A stretch of DNA of 64,000 bases from Stomorhina lunata (GCA_933228675.1 OW121742.1:19806850-19870849); one strand, 5' to 3'; numbered from the stretch's first letter, positions 34,855-48,400 are shown. Made by a program: numbers and translations. The notes: generated by a model from the sequence alone, not told the origin.

Positions 34855-37800
34855 CAGAAAAAAATATTCAAAAAATATTTTCAATAAAAAAATTTTTGAT
34901 ATAAAATTTTTATAGAAAAATTTTTGATATAAAATTTTTATAGAAAAATTTTTGGTATACAATTTTTATAGAAAAATTTTTGGTATAAAATTTTCGGTAT
35001 AGATTTTTTTAGCAAAATTTTCAGTATAAAATTGTTATAGAAAAATTTTCGATATAAAATTTTTATAGAAAAATCTTCTGTATAAAGTTTTTATGGAAAA
35101 ATTTTCAATATAAAATTTTTAAGTAAAAATTTTCAGTCTAAAATTTTTATAGAAAAATTTTCTGTATAAATTTTTTAGAAATATTTTCGTAATAACATTT
35201 TTATAGAAAAATATTTGTATAAAATTTTTATAGAAAAGTTTTGGTTCTAAAATTCATATAAACAAATTTTCGCAAAAAAATTTTTATAGACAAATTTTCG
35301 GTATAAAAATTTTTATAGAAAAATTTTCGGTATAAAAATTTTTATAGAAAAATTTTCGGTATAAAAATTTTTATAGAAAAATTTTCGGTGTAAAAATTTT
35401 TATAGAAAAATTTTCGGTGTAAAAATTTTTATAGAAAAATTTTCGGTGTAAAAATTTTTATAGAAAATTTTTCGGTGTAAAAATTTTTATAGAAAAATTT
35501 TCGGTATAAAATATTTTTAAACATTTTTTGTTGAAAAAATATTTTATAGAAAAATTTTCGTTAAAAAATTTTTATAGAAAAATTTTCGTTAAAAAATTTT
35601 TATAGAAAAATTTTCGTTAAAAAATTTTTATAGAAAAATTTTTGTTAAAAAATTTTTATAAAAAAATTTTCGGTATAAAAATTTTTATAGAAAAATTTTC
35701 GGTATAAAAATTTTATAGAAAAATTTTCAGTAAAAAATTTTATAGAAAAATTTTCGGTATAAAGTTTTTATACACAAATTTTTGGCAAACAATTTTTAAA
35801 GACTCATTTACGGTATAAATTTTTTATAAAAAAATTTTATAGAAAATTTTTCGTTATTAAATTTTATTAAAGAAAATATTTCGTTATAAAATTTGTATCT
35901 AAAAATTTTCGTTATAAAAATTGTAATGATAAATTTAAGGTATAAAATTTTTTTAGAAAAATTTTCAGTATAACATTTTGATAGAAAGATTTTATATATA
36001 AAATTTTTATAGAAAAATTTTCTATAAAAAATTTTTATAGAAAAATTTTCGTTATAAAATTTTTATAGAAAAATTTTCTATATAAAATTTTTATAAAAAA
36101 ATTTTCAGTATAAAATTTTTAAATAAAAATTTTCGGTCTAAAATTTTTATAGAAAAATTTTCGGTATAAATTTTTTTAGAAAAATGTTCGGTATAAATTT
36201 TTTTTTAGCAAAATTTTCAGTATAATTTTTTTTTTTTTAGCAAAATTTTCAGTATAAAATTGTTATAGAAAAATTTTCGATATCAAATTTTTATAGAAAA
36301 ATTTTCGGTTTAAAATTTTTATTGAAAAATTTTCGGTAAAAAATTTGTATAGTAAAATTTTCTGTATAAAATTTTTATAGAAAAATTTTCTGTATAAATT
36401 TTTTAGAAATATTTTCGTAATAACATTTTTATTTTATACAAATATTTTTGTATAAAATTTTTATAGAAAAGTTTTCGTTCTAAAATTCTTATAAACAAAT
36501 TTTCGCAAAAAAATTTTTATAGACAAATTTTCGGTATAAAAATTTTTATAGAAAAATTTTCGGTATAAAAATTTTTATAGAAAAATATTCGGTGTAAAAA
36601 TTTGTATAGAAAAATTTTCGGTGTAAAAATTTTTATAGAAAAATTTTCGGTTAAAAAATTTTTATAGAAAAATTTTCGGTTTAAAAATTTTTATAGAAAA
36701 ATTTTCGGTGTAAAAATTTTTATAGAAAAATTTTCGGTGTAAAAATTTTTATAGAAAAATTTTCGGTGTAAAAATTTTTATAGAAAAATTTTCAGTGTAA
36801 AAATTTTTATAGAAAAATTTTCGGTGTAAAAATTTTTATAGAAAAATTTTCGGTATAAATTTTTTTAGAAAAATGTTCGGTATAAAGTTTTTATACACAA
36901 ATTTTTGGCAAACAATTTTTAAAGACTCATTTACGGTATAAATTTTTTATAAAAAAATTTTATAGAAAATTTTTCGTTATTAAATTTTATTAAAGAAAAT
37001 ATTTCGTTATAAAATTTGTATCTAAAAATTTTCGTTATAAAAATTGTAATGATAAATTTAAGGTATAAAATTTTTTTAGAAAAATTTTCAGTATAACATT
37101 TTGATAGAAAGATTTTATATATAAAATTTTTATAGAAAAATTTTCTATAAAAAATTTTTATAGAAAAATTTTCGTTATAAAATTTTTATAGAAAAATTTT
37201 CTATATAAAAATTTTATAGAAAAATCTTCTATATAAAGTTTTTATAGAAAAATTTTCAATATAAAATTTTTAAGTAAAAATTTTCGGTCTAAAATGTTTA
37301 TAGAAAAATTTTCGGTATAAATTTTTTTTAGAAAAATTTTCGGTATAGATTTTTTTTTAGCAAAATTTTCAGTATAAAATTGTTATAGAAATATTTTCGA
37401 TATAAAATTTTTATAGAAAAATTTTCGGTTTAAAATTTATATAGAATTTTTCTATAAAAATTTTATACCGAAAATTTTTCTTTAAAAATTTTATAGAAAA
37501 ATTTTCGGTATAAAATTTTTATAGACAAATTTTTGGCAAACAATTTTTAAAGACTCATTTACGGTATAAATTTTTTATAAAAAATTTTATAGAAAATTTT
37601 TCGTTATTAAATTTTATTAAAGAAAATATTTCGTTATAAAATTTGTATCTAAAAATTTTCGTTATAAAAATTTTAATGATAAATTTAAGGTATAAAATTT
37701 TTTTAGAAAAATTTTCAGTATAACATTTTGATAGAAAGATTTTGTATATAAAGTTTCTATAGAAAAATTTTTCGTAAAAAATTTTTATAGAAAAAGTTAT

Positions 37801-38720
37801 AAATAAAATTTTTAAAGAAAAATTTTCGATATAAAATTTTTATAGAAAAATCTTCTATATAAAGTTTTTATAGAAAAATTTTCAATATAAAATTTTTAAG
37901 TAAAGATTTTCGGTCTAAAATGTTTATAGAAAAATTTTCGGCATAAATTTTTTTTAGAAAAATTTTCGGTATAGATTTTTTTTTAGCAAAATTTTCAGTA
38001 TAAAATTGTTATAGAAATATTTTCGATATAAAATTTTTATAGAAACATTTTCGGTTTAAAATTTGTATAGAAAAATTTTCGGTTTAAAATTTTTATAGAA
38101 AAATTTTCGGTAAAAAATTTGTATAGTAAAATTTTTTGTATAAAATTTTTATAGAAAAATTTTCTGTATAAATTTTTTAGAAATATTTTCGTAATAACAT
38201 TTTTATTTTATACAAATATTTTTGTATAAAATTTTTATAGAAAAGTTTTCGTTCTAAAATTCTTATAAACAAATTTTCGCAAAAAAATTTTTATAGACAA
38301 ATTTTCGGTATAAAAATTTTTATAGAAAAATTTTCGGTATAAAAATTTTTATAGAAAAACTTTCGGTATAAAAATTTTTATAGAAAAATTTTCGGTATAA
38401 AATTTTTGTAAAAAATTTTCGGTATATAATTTTTATAGAGATATTTTCGGTATAAAATTTTTATAGAGATATTTTCGGTATAAAACTTTTATAGAAAAAT
38501 TTTCGGTTTAAAAATTTTTGTAAGAACATTTTCGGTTTAAAAATTTTTATAGAAAAATTTTCGGTATAAAATTTTAATAGAAAAATTTTTGGTATATAAT
38601 TTTTATAGAAAAATTTTCGTCTTAAATTTTTTATAGAAAAATTTTTATACAAAAAATTTTCGGCATAAAATTTTTATAGAAAAATTTTCGGTATAAATTT
38701 TTTTTCAAAAAGAAGTGTAT
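34855..38720. repeat. 29-bp minisatellite array with internal duplications (TTTTCGGTATAAAAATTT type)
   Basis: The period is 29 bp in the regular parts (TTATAGAAAA at 35342 and 35371) and 27-28 bp elsewhere. The core is TTTTTATAGAAAAATTTTC with linker GGTATAAA or GGTGTAAA. Irregular marker blocks are duplicated: a block with TTTGGCAAACAATTTTTAAA recurs at 35784, 36907 and 37535, and another with CGTAATAACATTTTTAT recurs near 35190, 36413 and 38188. A short stretch near 37440-37495 is locally inverted. Confidence 0.95.
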
Positions 38721-39530
38721 TTGCATTTGATCCCAAATCTGTTACATTTATTTATTAATGTAACAGACCAATTTATTGATAAAAAGCCAAAAAATTTTTA
38801 TAAAAAAATTTTCTAGAGAAAATTTTTATAGAAAAATTTTCGATACAAAATTTGTAAAGAAAAATTTTACCTTGGCTTGTTCTTTCTTTCTTTGTTACTA
38901 TTCTCGACACTGTTTAATGACCTTGAAACGTTTAATGCCCTCCCGTTAATAGAGATGCAGATTTACAATCTGCCACAGATTTTCACGTAAAATGATTTTT
39001 ATAAATTTCATTTATTTACATAACTATAACTTAATTATGCCTTTTATTATATTGACACGCGTTTTTTTCTAGATTGGCTTAAATTATAACTATTCATTTT
39101 ATCCTTTTCATTGAATACGTGCTTCAGAGGCAGACTAGGTGCTATTATTTGAAAGCGATATTAATATTTGGGATTTGTTCAAGATGATTAAGATAGATTT
39201 TTGCTATCAGTTAATAAAAGTATACGAATTTTTTATATTTTTTTTGGGCCCGAAAGTAACAAATTTGTCTCTGGATCTGCTATGTTAAACGGGTTTAGCT
39301 TAAATGTTATGAAATACTTATTTAACCGTTTCATGATTTAAAGGTATTAATAAGATTAATTGCACTAATTAAACATATTTTGTATAACCATTTGTAGTAA
39401 TTATTGCATAATGAGTGAATAACCTTTATTAACGTTAAATCTGCTAAATAAATTAAAAATCATGGTAAAACTGTTAATTAGTTTTCACTTATAAGGCAAA
39501 AAAAAAAACAAAATAATCTCTTTAAAACTT
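38721..39530. other. Mostly unique sequence with a few stray repeat units
   Basis: Decayed TTTTTATAGAAAAATTTTC units lie at 38790-38865; the rest is AT-rich unique sequence without a recognisable gene. Confidence 0.45.
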
Positions 39531-42500
39531 AATAATTTTTTTTTAGAGAAAAACTCTTGATATCAAATTTTTAAAGACAAATTTTAAATATTAAATTTTT
39601 ATTGAAATTTTTTTTATTTTTCGATATAAAATTTTTTTTAGAAAAATTTTCGATATATAATTTTTAAAGAAAAATTTCCGATATAAAATATTTATAGAAA
39701 AATTTTCGATATTAAATTTTTATAGAAAAAGTTTCGATATAAAATTTTTATAGAAAAATTTTCAATATAAAATTTTTATAAAAAAATTCAAAAATATTCG
39801 TGATAAAGTTTTTATGAAAATGTTTTCGATGTAAATTTTTGTAGAAAATTTTTCAATATAAAATTTTTATGAAAAAATTTTTAATATAAAATTTTTATAG
39901 AAAAATTTTTATAGTAAAATTTTCAATATAAAATTTTTATTGAAAAACTTTCAATATAAAATTATTATAGAAAAATTTTAAATATAAAATAAAAAAGAAA
40001 TTTTCAGCATAAAATTTTTATAGAAAAATTTTAGATATTAAATTTTTATAGAAAAATCTTCAACATCAAATTGTTATAGAAAAATTTTTAATATCAAATT
40101 TTCATAGAAAAATTAAATTTTATGGAAGAATTTTCGATATAAAATTTTTATTAAAATATTATTAATGTAAAAATTTTTGTGTAAAATTTTATAGAAATAA
40201 AATTTTAACAGAAAAATTTTCGATATAAAATTTGTATTGCACCAAGACGTCAATTTATTACAATTATTAAATATTGTTAAATATAAATAGTTTTTTAAAA
40301 AACCAACATGTAGAAAAATTTTTAAGATAAAATTTTCGATATAAATTTTTCATAAAAAAATTTTAATTGACAAATTTTCGATATAAAATTTTCATAGAAA
40401 TATTTTCAATATAAAATTTTTATAGAAAAATTTCAGATACAAAATTTTTATAGTATAAAATTATGTATTATATATTAAATTTTTGATATAAAATTTTTAT
40501 TGAAAAATTTTCGTTATAAAATTTTTATTGAAAAATTTTCGTTATAAAATTTTTATTGAAAAATTTTCGATATAAAATTTTTATAGAAAATTTTTCAATA
40601 TAAAATTTTTATAGAACTATTTTCGATCGAAAATTTTTATAGAAAAATTGTCTATACAAATTTTTATAGAAAAATTTTCGATATAAAATTTTGAAAGAAA
40701 AATTTTCGATGTAAAATGTTTTACGAGAAATTTTCGAGACAAAATTTCGATTTAAAATTTTTATAGAAAAAATTGTGATATAATATCCAAAGAAAATTTT
40801 TATAGAAAAATTTTCGACATAAAATTTTTATAGCAAAATTTTAAATATAAATACAAAATTATTGATATAAAAATTTTTAGTATAGAATTTTTATAGAAAC
40901 ATTTTCGATATAAAATTTTTATAAGAAAATTTTTTGATAGAAAATTTTTGTAGACCAATTTTTGATTTAAAATTTAAATAGAAAAATTTTCGATATAAAA
41001 TTTTTATAGAAAAATTTTCGATACAAAATTTTTATAGAAAAATTTTCGATACAAAATTTTTACAAGAAAATTTTTATAAAAAAATTTTTGATTTAAAATT
41101 TTTACAGAAAAACTTTCGATATAAAATTTTTATAGAAAAATTTTCGATACAAAATTTTTATAGAAAAACTTTCGATATAAAATTTTTATAGAAAAATTTT
41201 CGATACAAAATTTTTATAGAAAAATTTTCGGTATAAAGTTTTTTTAAAAAAAATTTTTAATATACAATTTTTACAGAAAAATTTTCTATATAAAATTTTT
41301 ATAAAAAAATTTTCAATATAAAATTTTAAAGAAAAATTTTCGATATAAAATTTTTAAAGAAGAATTTTCAATATAAAATTTATATAGAAAAATTTTCCAT
41401 TTAAAATTTTTGTAGAAAAATTTTCAATATGAAATTTTTATATAAAAATTATTGATATAAAATTTTTGGTATAGAATTTTTATAGAAAAATTTTCGATAT
41501 AGAATTTTTATAAAAAAATTTTCGATATAAAATTTTTATAGAAAAATTTTCGGTATAAAATTTTTATAGAAAAATTTTCAATAGAAAAAATTGTGAAAAT
41601 TTGTAGAAAAATTTTTAATATGAAATTTTTATACAAAAATTATTGATATAAAATTTTTGGTATAGAATTTTTATAGAAAAATTTTCGATATAGAATTTTT
41701 ATAAAAAAATTTTCGATATAAAATTTTTATAGAAAAATTTTCGGTATAAAATTTTTATAGAAAAATTTTCGATAGAAAAAACTCTTGATATCAAATTTTT
41801 AAAGACAAATTTTAAATATTAAATTTTTATTGAAATTTTTTTTATTTTTCGATATAAAATTTTTTTTAGAAAAATTTTCGATATATAATTTTTAAAGAAA
41901 AATTTCCGATATAAAATATTTATAGAAAAATTTTTATAAGAAAATTTTTTGATAGAAAATTTTTGTAGACCAATTTTTGATTTAAAATTTAAATAGAAAA
42001 ATTTTCGATATAAAATTTTTATAGAAAAATTTTCGATACAAAATTTTTATAGAAAAATTTTCGATACAAAATTTTTACAAGAAAATTTTTATAAAAAAAT
42101 TTTTGATTTAAAATTTTTACAGAAAAACTTTCGATATAAAATTTTTATAGAAAAATTTTCGATACAAAATTTTTATAGAAAAACTTTCGATATAAAATTT
42201 TTATAGAAAAATTTTCGATACAAAATTTTTATAGAAAAATTTTCGGTATAAAGTTTTTTTAAAAAAAATTTTTAATATACAATTTTTACAGAAAAATTTT
42301 CTATATAAAATTTTTATAAAAAAATTTTCAATATAAAATTTTAAAGAAAAATTTTCGATATAAAATTTTTAAAGAAGAATTTTCAATATAAAATTTATAT
42401 AGAAAAATTTTCCATTTAAAATTTTTGTAGAAAAATTTTCAATATGAAATTTTTATATAAAAATTATTGATATAAAATTTTTGGTATAGAATTTTTATAG

Positions 42501-44465
42501 AAAAATTTTCGATATAGAATTTTTATAAAAAAATTTTCGATATAAAATTTTTATAGAAAAATTTTCGGTATAAAATTTTTATAGAAAAATTTTCAATAGA
42601 AAAAATTGTGAAAATTTGTAGAAAAATTTTTAATATGAAATTTTTATACAAAAATTATTGATATAAAATTTTTGGTATAGAATTTTTATAGAAAAATTTT
42701 CGATATAGAATTTTTATAAAAAAATTTTCGATATAAAATTTTTATAGAAAAATTTTCGGTATAAAATTTTTATAGAAAAATTTTCGATAGAAAAAATTGT
42801 GATATAATATCCAAAGAAAATTTTTATAGAAAAATTTTCGATATAAAATTTTTATAGAAAAATTTTCGATATAAAATTTTTATAGCAAAATTTTTAATAT
42901 AAAATTCTAATACAAAAATTATTGATATAAAATTTTTAGTATAGAATTTTTATAGAAACATTTTCGATATAAAATTTTTATAAGAAAATTTTTTGATAGA
43001 AAATTTTTATAGACAAATTTTTGATTTAAAATTTAAATAGAAAAATTTTCGATATAAAATTTTTATGGAAAAATTTTCGATACAAAATTTTTATAGAAAA
43101 ATTTTCGATATAAAATTTTTACAAGAAAATTTTTATAAAAAAATTTTTGATTTAAAATTTTTATAGAAAAACTTTCGATATAAAATTTTTATAGAAAAAT
43201 TTTCGATGCAAAATTTTTATAGAAAAATTTTCGGTATAAAGTCTTTTAAAAAAATGTTTAATATAAATAATAAAATTTTCGATATAAAATTTTTAAAGAA
43301 GAATTTTCAATATAAAATTTTTATGGAAAAATTTTCCATTTAAATTTTTTGTAGAAAAATTTTCAAGATGAAATTTTTATACAAAAATTATTGATATAAA
43401 ATTTTTGGTATAGAATTTTTATAGAAAAATTTTCGATATAAAATTTTTATAGAAAAATTTTCGGTATAAAATTTTTATAGAAAAATTTTCGATACAAAAT
43501 TTTTACAACAAAATTTTTATAAAAAAATTTTTGATTTAAAATTTTTATAGAAAAATTTTCGATATAAAATTTTTATAGAAAAATTTTCGATACAAAATTT
43601 TTATAGAAAAATTTTCGATATAAAATTTTTTAAAAAAAATTTTAATATAAAATTTTTATAGAAAAATTTTCTATATAAAATTTTTATAAAAAAATTTTCA
43701 ATATAAAATTTTAAAGAAAAATTTTCGATATAAGATTTTTAAAGAAAAATTTTCAATATAAAATTTTTATAGAATAATTTTTGATATACAAAAAAATTTT
43801 ATACAAAAATTATTGATATAAAATTTTTGGTATAGAATTTTTATAAAAAAATTTTCGATATAAAATTTTTATAGAAAAATTTTCGATATAGAATTTTTAT
43901 AGAAAAATTTTAGTTAAGAAATTTTTGAAGACAAATTTTTAATATCAAATTTTTGGTATAAAGTTTTTATAGAAACATTTTCTGTAGAAAAGAAAATTTT
44001 TCGATATAAAATTTATAAGAAAAAATTTTTTAAAAAATTTTCAGTACAAAATTTTTTATAGAAAAATATTCTATATACAATTTTTGTGGAAAAAAATATT
44101 CTATATAAAATTTTTATAGAAAATTTTTCCATATAAAATTTTTATAAAAATAATGGTGATATACAATTTTTATAGAAAAATTTTTGATATAAAATTTTTA
44201 TTGAAAAATTTTCGCTATAAAATTTTTTTTAGAAAATTTTTCGTTATAAAATTTTTGTAGAAAAATTTTTGATACAAAATTTTTATAGAAAAATTTTTGA
44301 TACAAAATTTTTATTGAAAAATTTTCGACATAAAATTTTTACAGAAAAATTTTTAATATAAAATTTTTACAGAAAATTTTTCAATATAAATTTTTACAGA
44401 AAAATTTTCAATATAAATTTTTTCTTGAGAAATTTTCGATATAAAATTTTTATAGAAAAATATAA
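39531..44465. repeat. 4.9-kb 28-bp minisatellite with ~1-kb higher-order repeats (CGATATAAAATTTTTATAG type)
   Basis: The basic period is 28 bp, with linker CGATATAAA and core TTTTTATAGAAAAATTTT. Long-range copies are clear: the block beginning ATAAGAAAATTTTTTGATAG recurs at 40921, 41936 and, more diverged, 42980. The irregular block beginning AAACTCTTGATATC near 39549 recurs near 41780. The unit with ATTGTGATATAATATCC near 40770 recurs near 42795. Confidence 0.96.
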
Positions 44466-45547
44466 AATTTCCTTTTGGTTTACATCCTTTATTTCGAAAT
44501 TACTTGAAGTGCTTGGATGTTTCTTGTGCTCTCCTTGTAAATTTTTAATCCTATAACATGTGCTGACTTTTCTTCTACTCAATTTAAGCTTTTGTACAAC
44601 TTGTAAAATTTACCATTATTATTTTCCGGATTTTTTTTCTTGTGTATCAATTTGAAAATATTATTTTCTCTAATTGTTGTGTAGGAAAATTTCTGTAGAA
44701 AATCCCTAGAAGTATCAGCTCGTGTATTATGCAATTGAAATGTAAACATTTACTTGTAAGAGTGTAAAAAATTAAAGGTAAACAAGACAATTTCTTTAAA
44801 AGCAAAACAATTAATGTAAATTTAAAGAGAATTAAATAAATTAGAAAAATTAGAAAAACTAGTTCAAAAAAATTTAAATAGAATATGAATAGAACTAGAA
44901 CAGAAGTAGAACATAATTAGAATAGAACTAGAATAAAACTAAAACAGAACTAGAACAGAACTTGAACAGAACTAGAAAAGAACTAGAAGAGAACTAGAAC
45001 AGAACTAGAACATAACTTCAGTGCAAAAAGACAATGACTAGAACTTAATCTAAATTTAACTAGAAATAAATTAAACGTGAATAGAACTAGAACTGACTAC
45101 ATCTTATAAATATTTGAATTATATATTAGGAATAAATTAAAAATATTTTACTTTCTAATTTTGTGATAAAAAATGTACATATTTATGTCTTAATTTTAAT
45201 GACTTTAAATTAATATAATTTTTTGGGCCTTAAGCCGAAATTGTTTTAGACAAATCCAGTCCAAAATATTTTGATATCGAATTAGACATTCCGAAAATTA
45301 ACAATTTCCTATATACAGTAGGATTTTGAACCGAAATGCTAATAAATTTATAAATTTGTTTATTTATTTTGATGATTATATACTACTACTATTTAGTATT
45401 TATCACCATTTAACCTTGATTAATAGAAAATGCATATAAATACTAAATGGAAAAAATAAAAATTCAAAATAACATTTTTTTTCAAATTTAAATTTTTATG
45501 TTTTTATGGTGACAAATGACTTGAACGCGTGACTTGAAATGGGTTTA
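44466..45547. other. Unique sequence containing a short minisatellite
   Basis: AT-rich unique DNA. The only clear structure is the 11-bp repeat described separately. The 62-codon minus-strand frame at 44394-44582 runs into the array and has no recognisable product. Confidence 0.45.
44870..45090. repeat. 11-bp minisatellite (AACTAGAACAG)
   Basis: About a dozen imperfect copies of GAACTAGAACA are spaced mostly 10-12 bases apart, best at 44930-45020. It lacks the TATAG dyad of the other arrays, so it is an independent repeat. Confidence 0.85.
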
Positions 45548-45786
45548 AATGTGTTAAACAATAAAAATTTTGGTGTAAATTGGATTGACTGAAATTAAGT
45601 CGAAAATTTTTTAAACTGTAAGTGCGAGCCTTATCAACTATTTTCTGGAACTGGAAATTTGTTATGCAGAATTGGGCTGTTTCTTGTTTGTAAAAAAATC
45701 AGATTTTTTTTAATTGATCTTAGATATTCAATTTAATTTGGTTAGTCAATACCTTTGTTATAGTTTTTATACCCGCCATCAAAAAA
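45548..45786. repeat. Direct repeat copy 1 flanking a minisatellite
   Basis: About 239 bp matching 46952-47192 at roughly 93% by eye. Both copies start AATGTGTTAAACAATAAAAA and run to TTTTTATACCC(G/A)CCATC. The 3' end is the start of a dispersed fly repeat, cut here by the array. Confidence 0.9.
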
Positions 45787-46951
45787 TTTTTATAAAAAAA
45801 CTTTCAACATTAATTTTTTATAGAAAAATGTTTGATATAAAATTTTTAAAGACAAATTTTTACAGAAAAATTTTTACAAAAAAATTTTCGATATTAAATT
45901 TTATATAAAAATTTTCTATATAAAATTTTTATAGAAATATTTTCGATATAAAATTTTTATAAAAAAAAATTTTCGATATAAAATTTTTATAGAAAAATTT
46001 TCGATATAAAATGTTTAACGAGAAATTTTCTAGACAAAATTTCGATTTAAAATTTTTATAGAAAAAAATAATTTCCAAAGAAAATTTTTATAGAAAAATT
46101 TTCGATAAAAAATTTATAGAAAAATTTTCGATAAAAAATTTTTATAGAAAAATTTTCGATAAAAAATTTTTATAGAAAAATTTTCGATAAAAAATTTTTA
46201 TAGAAAAATTTTCGATAAAAAATTTTTATAGAAAAATTTTCGATAAAAGATTTTTATAGAAAAATTTTCGATAAAAGATTTTTATAGAAAAATTTTCGAT
46301 AAAAAATTTTTATAGAAAAATTTTCGATATAAAATTTTTATTGAAAAATTTTTGATATAAAATTTTTATAGAAAAATTTTCGATATGAAGTTTTATAGAC
46401 AAATTTTCAGTACAAAATTTTTATAAATAAATTGTTGATAAACAATTTAGAACAAAAATTTAATAAAAAATTTTATAGAAAAATTGATATAAAAGTTTGG
46501 GTATAGAATTTTTATAGAAGCATTTTCGATATAAAATTTTTATAAGAATATTTTTTGATTGAAAATTTTTATAGAAAAATTTTTGATTTAAAATTTTTAT
46601 AGAAAATTTTTCGATATAAAAATTTTTATAGAAAAATTTTCAGTACAAAATTTTTATAGAAAAATTTTCAGTACAAAATTTTTATAGAAAAATTTTTAAT
46701 ACAAAATTAAAAAAAAAAAATTTTAACATAAAATTTTTATAAAAAAATTTTCTATATAAAGAAAAATTTTCCGTAGAAAATATTTATAGAAAAATTTCAA
46801 ATAAAATTTATACTCAAAATTTTCGATATAAAATTTGAATAAAAAAATTTTCAGTATAAAACATTTCGATATAGCATATTTATAGAAAAATTTTCTATAC
46901 AAACTTTTTATAGAAAAATTATTGATATACAATTTTTGGTATAAAATTTTT
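45787..46951. repeat. 28-bp minisatellite between two direct repeats
   Basis: This is the same family as 39531-44465 (TTTTCGATA(T/A)AAAATTTTTATAG). The middle (46085-46340) is homogeneous with linker CGATAAAA; the edges are decayed. It starts within the A-run of CCATCAAAAAA of copy 1. Confidence 0.93.
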
Positions 46952-47192
46952 AATGTGTTAAACAATAAAAATTTTGGTGTAAATTGGATTGACTGAAATT
47001 AAGTCGAAAATTTTTTAAACTGTAAGTGCGAGTCTTGTCAACTATTTTCTGGAACTGGAAATTTGTTTTGCAGAATTGGGCTGTTTCGTGTTTGCAAAAA
47101 AAATCCGATTTTTTTTTAAATTGCTCTTAGATATTCAATTAAATTTAGTTAGTCAATACTTTTGTTATAGTTTTTATACCCACCATCAAAAA
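46952..47192. repeat. Direct repeat copy 2, continuous with dispersed repeat
   Basis: Second copy of the 45548-45786 segment. Here the sequence runs on past CACCATCAAAAA into GAATGGGGGGTATATTG, the normal continuation of the dispersed repeat. This copy therefore looks like the original junction and copy 1 like the interrupted one. Confidence 0.88.
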
Positions 47193-47417
47193 GAATGGGG
47201 GGTATATTGAGATTGTCATTCCGTTTATATTTTTCTTAATATTTGTCTGTCTTTCTTTCTGTCTGTCTGTCTGTCTGCTTGTCTGGCTGTCTGTCTGTCT
47301 GTCTGTCTTTTTCTGTCTGTTTGTATGTCTGTCTTTTTCTGTCTGTCTGCTTGTCTGGCTGTCTGCCTGCGTGTCTGTCTGTCTGTCTGTTTGTTTGTCT
47401 GCTTGTCTGTCTGTCTG

Positions 47418-47460
<43 letters not shown>

Positions 47461-48400
47461 GTCTGTCTATCTGTCTGTCTGTTTGTCTTTTTCTGTCTTT
47501 TTGTATGTTTGTATGCTTGTCTGGCTGTCTGGCTGTCTGCCTGCTTGTGTGTCTGTCTGTTTGTCTGCTTGTCTGTCTGTCTGCTTGTCTGTCTGTCTGC
47601 TTGACTGTCTGTCTGTCTGTCTTTTTCTGTCTGTCTGCTTGTCTGTCTGTGTGTTTGTTTCTGTCTGTTTGTCTGTCTGTTGTCGGCACGATAAAACCTT
47701 AAGGAAAGGATATAGGTCACTGAAATTTAACATAAATATTCTTCATTTCTTGGAAAATTTTGATATTGAAATCGGGCAAAATCGGTTCACATTTGACCAT
47801 AGCTCCCGTATAACCTCATCTAGACTAATTGCTTATTTGCTAATAAATGACAAATTATACTAGATATGATAATAAAATTTGATATATAAAAGTTTTACAT
47901 TAGTACTAGGCAGCATATAAAATTTAACCAAATCGGTTCACATTTAACCATGTCTCCCATACAAAAAACTAAAAACTAAACGGAAATTCCACCTAAAATA
48001 CACTTAAATGCCAATAAATGATAAACTGTAATAGCTTGGCCACTAAATTTGTTAATTCTTTTGTCAATAGCAACCAGTGTACAAAATTTTGTCACAATCG
48101 GTCACATTTGACCATAGCTCCCATATAAAAAATAAGGGGATTAATGCCGTTGGTCCGTCAGATAAAAGCGCGATATCGCATTAACGAAAAGAGCTAGAGG
48201 AACGAAATTTTATAAAAGTATTTTCGATATCTTGAACAAGTTGTGTATTGAAAATGGACGGTTCACATTTAGTTAGAGCTCCCATATAACCCCGATACGG
48301 GAAACAAATAATAAATTTGTTGTAGTCGATATTGAGGCAGAACTGCTGTTTTAGAAAAAAACCTACAATACTCAACCATTTTAAGATTTTACTCATGTTG
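47193..48400. repeat. Dispersed fly repeat remnant
   Basis: It begins GAATGGGGGGTATATTGAG and continues through an expanded TCTG tract. It then carries several copies of a phrase built from ATCGGTTCACATTTGACCAT and AGCTCCCATATAA (about 47773, 47932, 48098, 48253). This organisation is familiar from dispersed non-coding repeats in calyptrate flies; I cannot name the family. Two open frames on either strand here are not genes. Confidence 0.6.
47246..47690. repeat. TCTG/CTGT tetranucleotide tract, 445 bp
   Basis: Nearly uninterrupted TCTG repeats with TTGT, TGCT and TTTTTC interruptions. Blocks with GGCTGTCTG recur near 47285, 47360 and 47525, indicating internal duplication. It sits inside the dispersed repeat and generates long open frames in several registers (Cys/Leu/Ser/Val or Gln/Thr/Asp/Arg strings) that are not genes. 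Confidence 0.97.

Noticed and set aside
47145..47863. Overlapping long frames on both strands rich in Cys/Leu/Ser/Val or Gln/Thr/Asp/Arg
   Set aside because: All derive from the TCTG tetranucleotide tract.
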